This document shows, in pieces, positions 56,819-64,000 of a DNA stretch of 64,000 bases. Numbering within the stretch: the first letter of the stretch is position 1; the number at the start of each line of letters is the position of its first letter. A program made the position numbers and the translations under genes. The notes below the pieces were generated by a model. That model saw nothing but the letters and a program-made list of their open reading frames with translations, was not told the origin of the DNA and ran no database searches. Source of the DNA: an uncultured Lactobacillus sp. (GTDB taxonomy: Bacteria; Bacillota; Bacilli; Lactobacillales; Lactobacillaceae); NCBI RefSeq assembly GCF_948948975.1, contig NZ_CARBVX010000007.1, forward strand, positions 1-64,000. Reading direction: 5' to 3'.

Positions 56819-58213
56819 TTGACTGAAGAAAAAACTCCAAAACAAATTGTAAAATTACTTGATAAATATATTATTGGCCAAAACGAAGCTAAAAAGTCTG
56901 TTGCTGTTGCATTGTATAACCGTTATCGTAGATTGCAACTGCCAAAGCAAATGCAACAAGATATTACGCCAAAAAACATGTTAATGGCTGGTCCTACTGG
57001 TGTAGGTAAGACAGAAATTGCACGTCGACTTGCTAAGATTGTTGACGCACCTTTTGTAAAGGTTGAAGCAACTAAGTTTACTGAAGTTGGTTATGTTGGA
57101 CGTGATGTTGAATCAATGGTCCGTGACTTAATTGAAGAAGCAGTTCGAATGGAGGAAAAAGATCAATTTGAACATGTTAAAATGCAAGCTACTAAGAAAG
57201 CTAATAATCGTCTAGTTAAATTAATTGTGCCAGGAATTAAGCGTGAAAATCGTGAAAATTCGATGCAACAAATGATGCAAATGCTTTCGGGTAACTTCAA
57301 CATGAATCAACCTCAAGATAATGAAGAAGTAACTGATGATATTCGTAATGAACGCCTTAGTGTAGCTGATCAACTTAATAAGGGATTACTTGAGAATCGT
57401 GAAGTTACCATCGAAGTAGAACAAGCTCCCAAAGTAAACCCCATGGGCGATATGATGGGCCAAATGGGAATTGACATGTCAAGTTTGATGGGCGATTTAA
57501 TGCCTAAGAAGACTGTTAAACGTACGCTAAAAGTATCAGATGCACGTGAAGTTTTAATTCAAGAAGAGTCAAAGAAGTTAATTAACTACGATTCTCTCTA
57601 TCAACGTGCAATTGAGCGTACTCAACAAAATGGTATTATCTTTATCGACGAAATTGACAAGATCACTGCTGGTAACAAGAAGACTTCTGGTGAAGTTTCT
57701 CGTGAAGGTGTACAAAGAGATATCTTACCAATTGTTGAAGGTTCAACTGTTTCAACTAAGTATGGTCCTGTATCTACTGACCATATCCTATTTATTGCGG
57801 CTGGTGCTTTTGCTGAAAGTAAACCAAGTGATTTAATTCCAGAATTACAAGGACGTTTTCCAATTCGTGTCGAATTAAATGCCTTGACTCAAGAAGACTT
57901 TGTTAAGATCTTAAAGGATCCTCAAAACTCACTTTTGAAGCAATATATTGCACTTCTTAAGGCTGATGGTATTAAATTGGTCTTTACTCAAGAAGCAATT
58001 GATCGAATTGCTCAAATAGCTTTTGAAGTAAATCAAGGAACTGACAACATTGGTGCACGTCGTCTAGCAACTATTTTGGAAAAGTTACTTGAGGATGTTC
58101 TCTATGAAGGTCCAGACATGAACATGGGTGAAATCACTATTACTCAGAAGTATGTTGATCAAAAATTGAGTGATATAATTATTAATAAAGACTTAACAAA
58201 ATTTATTTTGTAA
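56819..58213 (+). CDS. hslU: ATPase subunit HslU (ClpY)
   Basis: 464 aa from a TTG at 56819, supported by AGGTGA just upstream. AAA+ unfoldase that feeds substrates to HslV. N domain start [20 protein letters not shown]; Walker [10 protein letters not shown] near residue 58; the pore loop GYVGRDVES; a Met/Gln-rich I domain ([20 protein letters not shown]); Walker B FIDEIDKI; and the C-terminal LTKFIL that docks in HslV. No codY follows, unlike in Bacillus. Confidence 0.97.
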   Translation: MTEEKTPKQIVKLLDKYIIGQNEAKKSVAVALYNRYRRLQLPKQMQQDITPKNMLMAGPTGVGKTEIARRLAKIVDAPFVKVEATKFTEVGYVGRDVESMVRDLIEEAVRMEEKDQFEHVKMQATKKANNRLVKLIVPGIKRENRENSMQQMMQMLSGNFNMNQPQDNEEVTDDIRNERLSVADQLNKGLLENREVTIEVEQAPKVNPMGDMMGQMGIDMSSLMGDLMPKKTVKRTLKVSDAREVLIQEESKKLINYDSLYQRAIERTQQNGIIFIDEIDKITAGNKKTSGEVSREGVQRDILPIVEGSTVSTKYGPVSTDHILFIAAGAFAESKPSDLIPELQGRFPIRVELNALTQEDFVKILKDPQNSLLKQYIALLKADGIKLVFTQEAIDRIAQIAFEVNQGTDNIGARRLATILEKLLEDVLYEGPDMNMGEITITQKYVDQKLSDIIINKDLTKFIL

Positions 58214-58240
58214 TTTTAGTAGATAAAGAGAAGTTAAATT

Positions 58241-59128
58241 ATGGATTATCAATTAAAGAATAATTTTTTAACAGTAACACTTTCTGATAAGGGTGCTGAA
58301 ATTAAAAGTGTTAAAGATGTAAACAGTGGTCGAGAATACATGTGGCAGGCAGATCCCGAAATTTGGGGACGTCATGCTCCCATTTTGTTCCCAGTAGTTG
58401 GACGTTTAAAGGACGATCAATATACTTATGATGGTAAAACTTATCATATGGGACAACATGGTTTTGCTCGCGATGCACAATTTACTGTTGAGGAACAAGA
58501 TGATAAGCACATTGTTTTTCTTCTAACTTCTAATGAAGATACTAAAAAAATGTATCCATTTGATTTTGAACTAAGAGTATCTTACAGTTTAATGAATAAT
58601 TTACTGGAAGAACACTTTACAGTAACTAATACTGATACTAAAGAAATGATCTTTGGTATCGGGGGACACCCTGGCTTTAATTTACCAACTGATAATGGTT
58701 TGAATAAGAATGATTACTACTTTAAGTTTGATCCTTCAATGGACCACGTGAAGATTCCTTTAAAGGCACCATACTTTGACTGGGAAAATCGTTCCTTGCT
58801 CGCGACTGATTCAATGTTTGAAATTAGTGATAAATTGTTTAAGGATGATGCCTGGGTCTTTGAATTAAAGCAGCCTAACAAAATTTCTATTAGAACTGAT
58901 AAGAGTGACTACCATATTAATGTCAAAATGGAAAATGCACCATTTGTGGGTTTGTGGTCACAGTATCCTAAGGCAGGTAACTATATCTGTATTGAACCTT
59001 GGTGGGGAATTGCAGATACGTTAGACAGTGATGGCCAACTAGAACATAAACGTGGAATGAATCATATTGCTCCAAATGAAGTTTGGGAGAATGGTTTTAC
59101 CATTGCATTTCATGACAAAGCTAAGTAA
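58241..59128 (+). CDS. Aldose 1-epimerase family protein (LacX-like)
   Basis: 295 aa. Galactose-mutarotase-like beta-sandwich. Visible: LKNNFLTVTLSDKGAEIKSV at the start, GRHAPILFPVVGRLKDDQY with the conserved Arg, GQHGFARD with the likely catalytic His, GGHPGFN, and CIEPWWGIAD with a conserved acid. The arrangement is that of LacX and related hexose-6-phosphate-epimerase-like proteins found in lactic acid bacteria. The true sugar is not known. It is 27 bp after hslU and is closed by a terminator. Confidence 0.9.
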   Translation: MDYQLKNNFLTVTLSDKGAEIKSVKDVNSGREYMWQADPEIWGRHAPILFPVVGRLKDDQYTYDGKTYHMGQHGFARDAQFTVEEQDDKHIVFLLTSNEDTKKMYPFDFELRVSYSLMNNLLEEHFTVTNTDTKEMIFGIGGHPGFNLPTDNGLNKNDYYFKFDPSMDHVKIPLKAPYFDWENRSLLATDSMFEISDKLFKDDAWVFELKQPNKISIRTDKSDYHINVKMENAPFVGLWSQYPKAGNYICIEPWWGIADTLDSDGQLEHKRGMNHIAPNEVWENGFTIAFHDKAK

Positions 59129-59139
59129 TTAAGATAATT

Positions 59140-59172
59140 AAGACTTTGGTTGAAAGATCAAAGTCTTATTTT
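59140..59172 (+). terminator. Intrinsic terminator of the epimerase-like gene
   Basis: AAGACTTTG (59140-59148) pairs with CAAAGTCTT (59159-59167), 10-nt loop, ATTTTG tail. It excludes the in-frame TTG at 59150 as a start for the next gene. Confidence 0.82.
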
Positions 59173-59188
59173 GTATACAGGTGAGAAA

Positions 59189-59791
59189 ATGAAGATTGGG
59201 TATTTGAAAAATTTAGGTAGACATGAGCTGGAAAAGGCAGCAATTAGATGGAAATCTTTACATAAAAATGAAAAAGTGATTTTAGAGCCTGTTTCATATG
59301 ATGAAGTGGAAAAGAAAATTCAAAATAATGAGCTAGATGCAGTGTTAGTTAATTCAAGACACACTATCTATCAGCAACTAGCTCATTATCCTGTTGATGA
59401 AGTTGCTTTAGTAGCACTAGTGCAAGCAGGTAATTTTAATAAATATCAACAAACTGTTGAAGTGAGTGATTTAAAGAATTTACCTTGTATTATGGTGGCC
59501 GGAATAGAGGAAGAAAAGAGTGAATACCATTATTTAAAAGATGTTCTTCAAGTTGATAGTGATCTACTTGCGGTTGAAACCTTAGGAGAAGCAGTTTTAA
59601 TGGTTGAATCTGGATCTGGCTACTTAATTATGAATGAAAAAACAGCGATACATATTGATGATGACCAAGTACAAAAGTTGTTCTTGTTGCGAGATGGAAA
59701 ACAACTCACTGAAGAATATGCCTTTATTGCTAAACCAGAAAATCAGCAAGTAGAAGAATTGAGTAAGATATTAAAAGAAGTTTTAAATTAA
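59189..59791 (+). CDS. LysR effector-binding-domain-like protein without a DNA-binding domain
   Basis: 200 aa from the ATG at 59189, which has GGTGAG before it and lies after the terminator. The whole protein looks like a periplasmic-binding-protein type 2 fold of the LysR C-terminal kind: KIGYLKNLGRHELEKAAIRW, then DAVLVNSRHTIYQQL, VALVALVQAGNF, MVESGSGYLIM and a C-terminal EEYAFIAKPENQQ. No helix-turn-helix, signal peptide or membrane segment is present. It may sense a ligand or modulate another LysR regulator, or be a remnant that is still open. Family assignment is by pattern only. Confidence 0.65.
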   Translation: MKIGYLKNLGRHELEKAAIRWKSLHKNEKVILEPVSYDEVEKKIQNNELDAVLVNSRHTIYQQLAHYPVDEVALVALVQAGNFNKYQQTVEVSDLKNLPCIMVAGIEEEKSEYHYLKDVLQVDSDLLAVETLGEAVLMVESGSGYLIMNEKTAIHIDDDQVQKLFLLRDGKQLTEEYAFIAKPENQQVEELSKILKEVLN

Positions 59792-59831
59792 AAGTAAAAT
59801 AATTATGTAAAACTATAAAATGATATTACTT

Positions 59832-59862
59832 AAAAACTCTAGTTTTGTACTAGAGTTTTTTT
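59832..59862 (+). terminator. Intrinsic terminator
   Basis: AAAAACTCTAGT / ACTAGAGTTTTTTT with a short TTTGT-like loop, about 40 nt after the LysR-like gene. Confidence 0.88.
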
Positions 59863-59881
59863 ATACCTTGGCGTATACAAG

Positions 59882-59899
59882 TTCCCATTCTAGTGGGAA
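59882..59899 (+). repeat. Small inverted repeat before the ydjM-like gene
   Basis: TTCCCA / TGGGAA around TTCTAG, followed by TTTTG. It could be an operator or a weak terminator. Confidence 0.4.
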
Positions 59900-59910
59900 T
59901 TTTGTTAAAA

Positions 59911-59926
59911 TAGAATATATGTTCTA
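59911..59926 (+). promoter_or_regulatory. SOS-box-like dyad before the ydjM-like gene
   Basis: TAGAATATATGTTCTA has outer arms TAGAA / TTCTA. The core GAATATATGTTC (59913-59924) differs by one base from the Gram-positive LexA pattern GAAC-N4-GTTC. It overlaps or touches the likely -10 region, about 20 bp before the gene. Confidence 0.45.
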
Positions 59927-59942
59927 GAGAGGGTGAAAAGAA

Positions 59943-60506
59943 GTGCTAACTAGGTCACATCGAATTTGCAGTATTGCAATCGTGGAACTAAGTTTATTAT
60001 TAACTAATCGTCTATTGATCGATCCAGTTAACAACATTATTATTCTGGCTGCGACTGCGATTGGCGCTTCTTTACCTGATATTGATGAATATAACAGTTC
60101 CGCAAGCAAGAAGGCAGTGATCAATTTTAGTCTTTTTCTTAAACATCGTGGGATTACTCATTCTTTCCTTGGCTGGGCCATTTTTTCTGGTGGTCTATAT
60201 TATTTGATGAATAAATTTATTCCTATTCATATCAACAATTTAACTTCTCAGAATTATTGGAGTGCACTTTGGTTTGGGTTGGTAATTGGCTATTTTTTGC
60301 ATTTAATTGAAGATAGTTTTAGTAAACAAGGAGTAGAGTGGCTAGCACCCTTTTATAAGAAAAAAAGAAAGTTACCAATTAATTATAAAGTTGGAGGGTG
60401 CTTTGAGAATTTTTTAACTATTATGTCTTATTTAGCGGTAATTATGATGACCTTTTATTGGATTTGGCTTTCTTTGACACCTGCAACACAAGTCTTTTTG
60501 TTTTGA
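59943..60506 (+). CDS. YdjM/DUF457-type membrane-bound metal-dependent hydrolase-like protein
   Basis: 187 aa from a GTG at 59943 behind GAGAGGGTGA. About four membrane helices. The family pattern is visible: an N-terminal TRSHRICSIA with His, SLPDIDEYNS with the acidic cluster, LKHRGITHSFLGW with the two His residues, and GYFLHLIEDSFSKQGVEWLAPF. These residues are thought to bind a metal. The substrate is unknown. E. coli ydjM, a distant relative, is a LexA-regulated gene, which gives interest to the SOS-like dyad upstream here. Confidence 0.82.
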   Translation: MLTRSHRICSIAIVELSLLLTNRLLIDPVNNIIILAATAIGASLPDIDEYNSSASKKAVINFSLFLKHRGITHSFLGWAIFSGGLYYLMNKFIPIHINNLTSQNYWSALWFGLVIGYFLHLIEDSFSKQGVEWLAPFYKKKRKLPINYKVGGCFENFLTIMSYLAVIMMTFYWIWLSLTPATQVFLF

Positions 60507-60568
60507 AAAGTAGACTTAAGCCTGTAAGATAAGTACTGGGGGAAGATTCCAAGAGAGGAGTCCTGAAT

Positions 60569-60679
60569 ATGTCCCAATTATTAGTAATAGCCGGTTTAAT
60601 CGGTATTTTGTATGGTGCAGTTGAGCTTAAAGCCCAGCCAATTCCAGTTGAAAATGACACAGTTCATAAAGGACGTTAA
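60569..60679 (+). CDS. 36-aa small membrane-type ORF
   Basis: It reads MSQLLVIAGLIGILYGAVEL and ends QPIPVENDTVHKGR. A strong GAGAGGAG ribosome site lies 7-14 nt before the ATG and a terminator follows 12 nt after the stop. One short hydrophobic helix and a polar tail. Position, ribosome site and terminator all suggest a real small gene. No function is recognised. Confidence 0.6.
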   Translation: MSQLLVIAGLIGILYGAVELKAQPIPVENDTVHKGR

Positions 60680-60690
60680 GTGAAGTAGAG

Positions 60691-60723
60691 GACCAAGAGT
60701 TAAAATTGCTCTTGGTCATTTTT
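60691..60723 (+). terminator. Intrinsic terminator after the 36-aa ORF
   Basis: GACCAAGAG / CTCTTGGTC with a 9-nt loop and ATTTTTA tail. Confidence 0.85.
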
Positions 60724-60772
60724 AGTTTAACCAGTATACTGGTAGAAAGAAGAATATTAAAGGATATGAAGT

Positions 60773-61234
60773 ATGAATTCGAATGAATTAATTTTTACTA
60801 AATTAGAAAATAAACGTTTGCGTTATAATTTGCTTGCGGACATCTTGCTAATTCTTGGAGGTATTTTAATGTTTAGACAGCCTCCACTGCGTCTTGTATT
60901 TCAATTACTTGGAGCCGGCTTAATTATTATCGGAACCGTATTTACTTTTTTATCATTTCGAGTAAGGACTAGTAAGCAATATCATGACCTATCTTTATTA
61001 GTTAAAAATGAGCCAAGTAGTTTTAAGGAGGTCGTTAATTTATTTGGAGCAAAGTTAACTGCCTTAGCTTTGTTTGTGGGAATAGGGCTTATAGCATTAG
61101 CAATTTGCTTTTTCTTTTTACTTAGTCGCTCTTGGATTAAAGCTTTATTGTTTTTCTTAACATTTGAGACAGTAATTGATTTGAAAGACTTTATGAATAA
61201 CATCACAAAATTGAAGGATGAAAGTATAATTTAG
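60773..61234 (+). CDS. Hypothetical membrane protein, three to four helices
   Basis: 153 aa. Hydrophobic segments at about 20-36 (LLADILLILGGILMF), 42-62 (LLGAGLIIIGTVFTFLSF), 95-118 (LALFVGIGLIALAICFFFLL) and perhaps a short one after. The rest is basic and polar. I do not recognise the family. Own terminator overlapping its last codons. A promoter probably lies in the short upstream gap. Confidence 0.7.
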   Translation: MNSNELIFTKLENKRLRYNLLADILLILGGILMFRQPPLRLVFQLLGAGLIIIGTVFTFLSFRVRTSKQYHDLSLLVKNEPSSFKEVVNLFGAKLTALALFVGIGLIALAICFFFLLSRSWIKALLFFLTFETVIDLKDFMNNITKLKDESII

Positions 61235-61249
61235 ACTTTCATCCTTTTT
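61216..61249 (+). terminator. Intrinsic terminator overlapping the end of the membrane-protein gene
   Basis: GGATGAAAGT (61216-61225) pairs with ACTTTCATCC (61235-61244), loop includes the TAG stop, then TTTTTA. Confidence 0.88.
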
Positions 61250-61430
61250 ATATCAATAAAAATATTTGTGATTTTGTGAGCATATTATTTTACTTTGATT
61301 ATTTGATTAGATACTATTAGTGCTATAAGAATTTTGCTTTCGAGAAAGAATCACTTTAAAACACTATATGATTGCTTATTCTGTAAATTTTCCTGGGTGT
61401 GAATAAGTAATTAAACTGGAGGTATTTTTA

Positions 61431-62462
61431 TTGATAAGTATTGTTAAGAGTAGATCATTTGGTCTTGCAGCTGCAATGACTTTAATTTGTTCCGTGGCAG
61501 GTATTTTTCTAGCAAAATTACCTTATGTCAACTTAATTGGTGCATTGGTAATCGCACTTTTATTAGGAATTTCACTGCAGGTTTTACCAGTTGGGGTAAG
61601 AGAAGAAGCAGCACCAGGGATTGGTTTTATTTCTAATAAGTTTTTGAGATTAGGAATTATCTTGCTTGGTTTTAGACTTAATCTTACTAAATTAGCTGAT
61701 GCTGGTATTAAAACAATTTTAGTTGCAATGCTAGGGGTAAGTGGAACGATTGTTTTGACTTACTGGCTTAGTAAAAAATTTGGGGCAGAAGATGAACTAG
61801 CAGTGTTATCGGCTTGTGGCTGCGGAATTTGTGGAGCAGCTGCTGTAATGGGTGTTTCCCCTCAAATTGAGAGTAGAGATGAAGAACGTAAAAGAGAAAA
61901 CGAGGTACTTGCTGTTGCCGTAGTTTGTGTGATGGGAACAGTATTTACCCTCTTAGAGATTGTGATTAAGCCAATGCTTGGGTTAACAGCTTCACAATTT
62001 GGTATTGTTGCTGGTGGATCTCTTCATGAAATTGCCCATGCTATTGCAGCTGGTAGTGCTTTTGGTGAAGCAAGTTTAGATAGTGCATTAATTATGAAAT
62101 TATCACGTGTTTTACTTTTAGCACCAGTTGCTTTAATAATTGGATACTGGTACCAAAGAAGACTGGTAAAAGAAAGCGCGCAAGATCATACGCAAGCACC
62201 TAAGAAATTACCAATTCCTTGGTTCTTAGGCGGATTTATTTTAACCAGTATTTTAGGTACTTTCTTACCATTCCCACCAGTAGTTTTAGATGGCTTAGTT
62301 CAAGCAGCATATGTATTTTTGGGGATGGCAATGGCCGCTTTAGGTATTTCAGTTAACTTCAGCGTTATTTTCAAACGTGGTGGTACCGTCTTTGGGGCTG
62401 CTGCAATTAGTTCTACTTGCTTGATGATCTTCATGATTATTATGAGTAAGTTATTCTTTTAA
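61431..62462 (+). CDS. YeiH-family (UPF0324) putative sulfate/anion exporter
   Basis: 343 aa from a TTG at 61431, decided by CTGGAGGT 8-13 nt upstream. About ten membrane helices in two similar halves (FGLAAAMTLICSVAGIFLA; LVIALLLGISLQVLP). The motif ACGCGICGAAAVMGVSP in the middle and GGSLHEIAHAIAAGSAFG are family signatures. YeiH-type proteins are often next to LysR regulators (YeiE in E. coli); here a broken LysR remnant lies directly downstream on the opposite strand, which fits an old regulator pair. The substrate is not established. Confidence 0.88.
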   Translation: MISIVKSRSFGLAAAMTLICSVAGIFLAKLPYVNLIGALVIALLLGISLQVLPVGVREEAAPGIGFISNKFLRLGIILLGFRLNLTKLADAGIKTILVAMLGVSGTIVLTYWLSKKFGAEDELAVLSACGCGICGAAAVMGVSPQIESRDEERKRENEVLAVAVVCVMGTVFTLLEIVIKPMLGLTASQFGIVAGGSLHEIAHAIAAGSAFGEASLDSALIMKLSRVLLLAPVALIIGYWYQRRLVKESAQDHTQAPKKLPIPWFLGGFILTSILGTFLPFPPVVLDGLVQAAYVFLGMAMAALGISVNFSVIFKRGGTVFGAAAISSTCLMIFMIIMSKLFF

Positions 62463-62470
62463 ATAATGAT

Positions 62471-62510
62471 AAAAAGCCGATTGCTTAGTGAAGAAGCAAT
62501 CGGCTTTTTT
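62471..62510 (+). terminator. Intrinsic terminator of the YeiH-like gene
   Basis: Perfect 16-bp stem AAAAAGCCGATTGCTT / AAGCAATCGGCTTTTT with a 7-nt loop and T-tract. Confidence 0.92.
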
Positions 62511-62514
62511 ACAT

Positions 62515-62660
62515 TTGATTATATTTACTCCATTGATCCTGCAATTTTTCAATGAATGAGTAACTGCAGGTTGAGTTAAACCAAGGACTTAGGCGGTTTT
62601 CGCAACAGTTCCGTATTTGGCAAAAGTTACTAGTTCTTCTAATAAGTAGTTTTCAATCAT
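62515..62660 (-). pseudogene. LysR-type regulator remnant
   Basis: Read on the minus strand from ATG at 62660, behind a GAGG site, it gives MIENYLLEELVTFAKYGTVA and then KTA, the start of a LysR helix-turn-helix. An in-frame TAA at 62589-62591 stands where homologous sequence would be Glu (E to stop). After it VLGLTQPAVTHSL continues the HTH in the same frame; then a frameshift leads into sequence resembling KLQDQWSKYNQM. The effector domain is gone. A decayed regulator, perhaps once for the YeiH gene or the reductase on the other side. Confidence 0.8.
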
Positions 62661-62776
62661 TTTTCAACCTCGTTGCTATAAATCTAATTTATCCTAGCAT
62701 GAAAAATTATCAATTTTTAAGCAAAAATATGGTCCGTATAATCGTTGATGAAAACTTAAAGAAAAAAGAAAGCTTT

Positions 62777-63229
62777 ATGGCAAAGATAGTGATTTTAACT
62801 GAAAGTCCGCACTTTGACGGTGCTTCTCAAAAATTAGCCGATAGTTTTGAAAAAGGAATAGAAGAAGCTGAAAATGAAGTTTATCGATTTGATGCTGGAC
62901 TTCAAAGAAATTATTCCCAAATTATTAGCTGCTGACATAGTTGTGTTAGTTTCTTCACTTTATTATTTTGGTATTAATGCCCAATTAAAAGCAGTTATAG
63001 ATCGATTTTATGATTATAATCATGAACTTAAAGATAAAAAATGATTTTTATGATGGCTGGCCATGGAACTCGGGAAGATATGAACGCCGTGAAGTTACAG
63101 ATGGAAAAGCTCAGTAGTTATATGTGCTGGAAAATGATTGATCAAATTTATGCGGATGATTCATGGAATGAGCAAAAATTAGAAAAATTTGCTCAGAAAG
63201 CTTATAACTTAGGTAAAAGTATTAAATAG
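62777..63229 (+). pseudogene. NAD(P)H-dependent flavodoxin-fold oxidoreductase, broken
   Basis: Three frames of one gene. Frame 1 from ATG 62777 (MAKIVILTESPHFDGASQKL to YRFDAG), then a second frame (MLDFKEIIPKLLAADIVVLV, SLYYFGINAQLKAVIDRFYD to ELKDKK) and, after a second shift near 63042, a third (MIFMMAGHGTREDMNAVKLQ to the stop at 63229). The family normally has a Cys-rich stretch between RFDAG and the DIVVLV segment; this part is missing, so a deletion took out the middle as well. It sits between the LysR remnant and an alcohol dehydrogenase. Confidence 0.8.
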
Positions 63230-63249
63230 AAAATTGAGGAGAAAGAATA

Positions 63250-64000
63250 ATGAAATATGCAGAATTTGTTAAAGCTGGCGAAATGAAAATTATTGATAAG
63301 CCAATGCCTAAAATTGAAAAAAATGATGATGTAATTATTAAGGTAGTTCGGACTTGCGTTTGCGGCTCAGACTTATGGGCTTACAATGGTGTAGAAGAAC
63401 AAGGTCATGAAAATGGCGGTCATGAAGTTATTGGAATCGTCCAAGAGATTGGTAAGGATATTACTACAGTTAAAAAAGGTGATTTTGTAATTGCACCATT
63501 TACTCATGGTTGTGGCCACTGCCGAGCATGCTTGGCTGGATTTGACGGGGTATGTATGAGCCATGATTTAAGTGAAAATTTCTCTAATGGTTATCAAGCC
63601 GAATATGTACGTTTCCAGCATGCGCAATGGGCACTAGTTAAAATTCCAGGTAAACCAGAGGACTATACTGAAGGAATGTTAAAGTCATTCTTAGCCTTAG
63701 CAGATGTAATGGCAACTGGATACCATGCAGCTCGTGTAGCTGATGTTCAACCAGGAGATTCAGTAATTGTTCTAGGTGATGGAGCAGTAGGATTATCCGC
63801 AATCATTGCAGCTAAATTACGTGGTGCAAAGCAAATTGTTTCTACTAGTAGACATGCAGACCGCGAAGCTTTAGCACGTGAATTTGGTGCAACGGAGAAT
63901 GTAGCTGAACGCGATGAAGAAGGAATTCAGAACTTACTTGCAATTACTCGCGGCGGAGCTGATGCAGTATTAGAATGTGTTGGAAGTAAACTATCTAACG
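63250..64000 (+). CDS. Zinc-dependent alcohol dehydrogenase family protein (runs off window)
   Basis: First 250 residues of a medium-chain dehydrogenase, cut at the right edge. ATG at 63250 behind TGAGGAGAAAG. The catalytic zinc site shows CVCGSDLWAY and GHEVIG; the structural zinc loop is GCGHCRACLAGFDGVC; and the NAD(P) fold reads GDSVIVLGDGAVGLSAIIAA. The substrate cannot be told. It starts 20 bp after the broken reductase gene, so it may be expressed from the former operon promoter. Confidence 0.9.
   Translation, partial: MKYAEFVKAGEMKIIDKPMPKIEKNDDVIIKVVRTCVCGSDLWAYNGVEEQGHENGGHEVIGIVQEIGKDITTVKKGDFVIAPFTHGCGHCRACLAGFDGVCMSHDLSENFSNGYQAEYVRFQHAQWALVKIPGKPEDYTEGMLKSFLALADVMATGYHAARVADVQPGDSVIVLGDGAVGLSAIIAAKLRGAKQIVSTSRHADREALAREFGATENVAERDEEGIQNLLAITRGGADAVLECVGSKLSN

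Noticed and set aside
59150..59188. Upstream TTG start for the LysR-like gene
   Set aside because: It falls inside the terminator hairpin of the previous gene; the ATG at 59189 has a ribosome site.
62515..63229. Treating the separate open frames as independent small genes
   Set aside because: The frames line up in order with single known families (LysR HTH; flavodoxin-fold reductase), so they are pieces of broken genes.
1..64000. CRISPR arrays, tRNA, rRNA or T-box elements
   Set aside because: No repeat-spacer pattern, cloverleaf-like sequence or T-box motif was seen on reading the intergenic regions.

Overview
The window looks like the chromosome of a low-GC Lactobacillus of the L. gasseri / L. 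johnsonii / L. acidophilus type. The base composition is AT-rich, SD sequences are strong, TTG and GTG starts are common, and the gene order is typical of lactobacilli (xerD-ribT-scpA-scpB-rluB, an FMN-riboswitch ribU, cmk-rpsA-der-hup, topA-trmFO-xerC-hslV-hslU). The species call is an inference from gene content and protein style.

Layout. 1-2940 (minus strand): the N-terminus of an amino-acid permease, a degenerate Xer-like protein, a DedA membrane protein and a nucleoside hydrolase. 3082-12496: uvrC, obgE, an OatA-type acyltransferase, RNase Z, a short-chain dehydrogenase, a LapA-like protein, rpmF, a 5'-nucleotidase and a DUF2929-like protein. 12599-18652: dnaE, then the glycolytic pair pfkA-pyk behind a CcpA-like site. 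18765-22943: cvfB-xerD-ribT-scpA-scpB-rluB, linking chromosome-dimer resolution, condensin loading and ribosome modification. 23005-29819: a LysM protein, FMN riboswitch plus ribU, cmk, an S1-repeat protein, der, hup and a TPR protein.

29850-42720 is an accessory defence island set into this housekeeping order. A four-gene unit encodes a SIR2-like protein, a HerA-type ATPase, a 1162-aa adenine methyltransferase with a built-in target-recognition-like C-terminus, and a 1151-aa PLD-nuclease/SNF2-helicase fusion. It is closed by a terminator. A second unit follows with two different Mrr-type endonucleases and a small ORF between them. The two units start from promoters that share a 17-nt block. 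The set does not match DISARM, BREX or a standard type I/III system by the genes present. It looks like a restriction-modification pair joined to a SIR2-HerA suicide module.

42725-59791 returns to housekeeping: menA-like, yitT-like, cca, hlyIII-like, degV, yozE, ctpA, rbgA, rnhB, dprA, topA, trmFO, xerC, hslVU, an aldose-epimerase-like gene and a LysR-effector-domain protein without a DNA-binding domain. 59943-64000 holds small membrane genes (one with an SOS-like operator), a 36-aa ORF, a YeiH transporter, two decaying genes (a LysR regulator and a flavodoxin-fold reductase) and the start of a zinc alcohol dehydrogenase.

No tRNA, rRNA, CRISPR array, intact insertion sequence or prophage was seen. 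No intergenic gap exceeds 300 bases.
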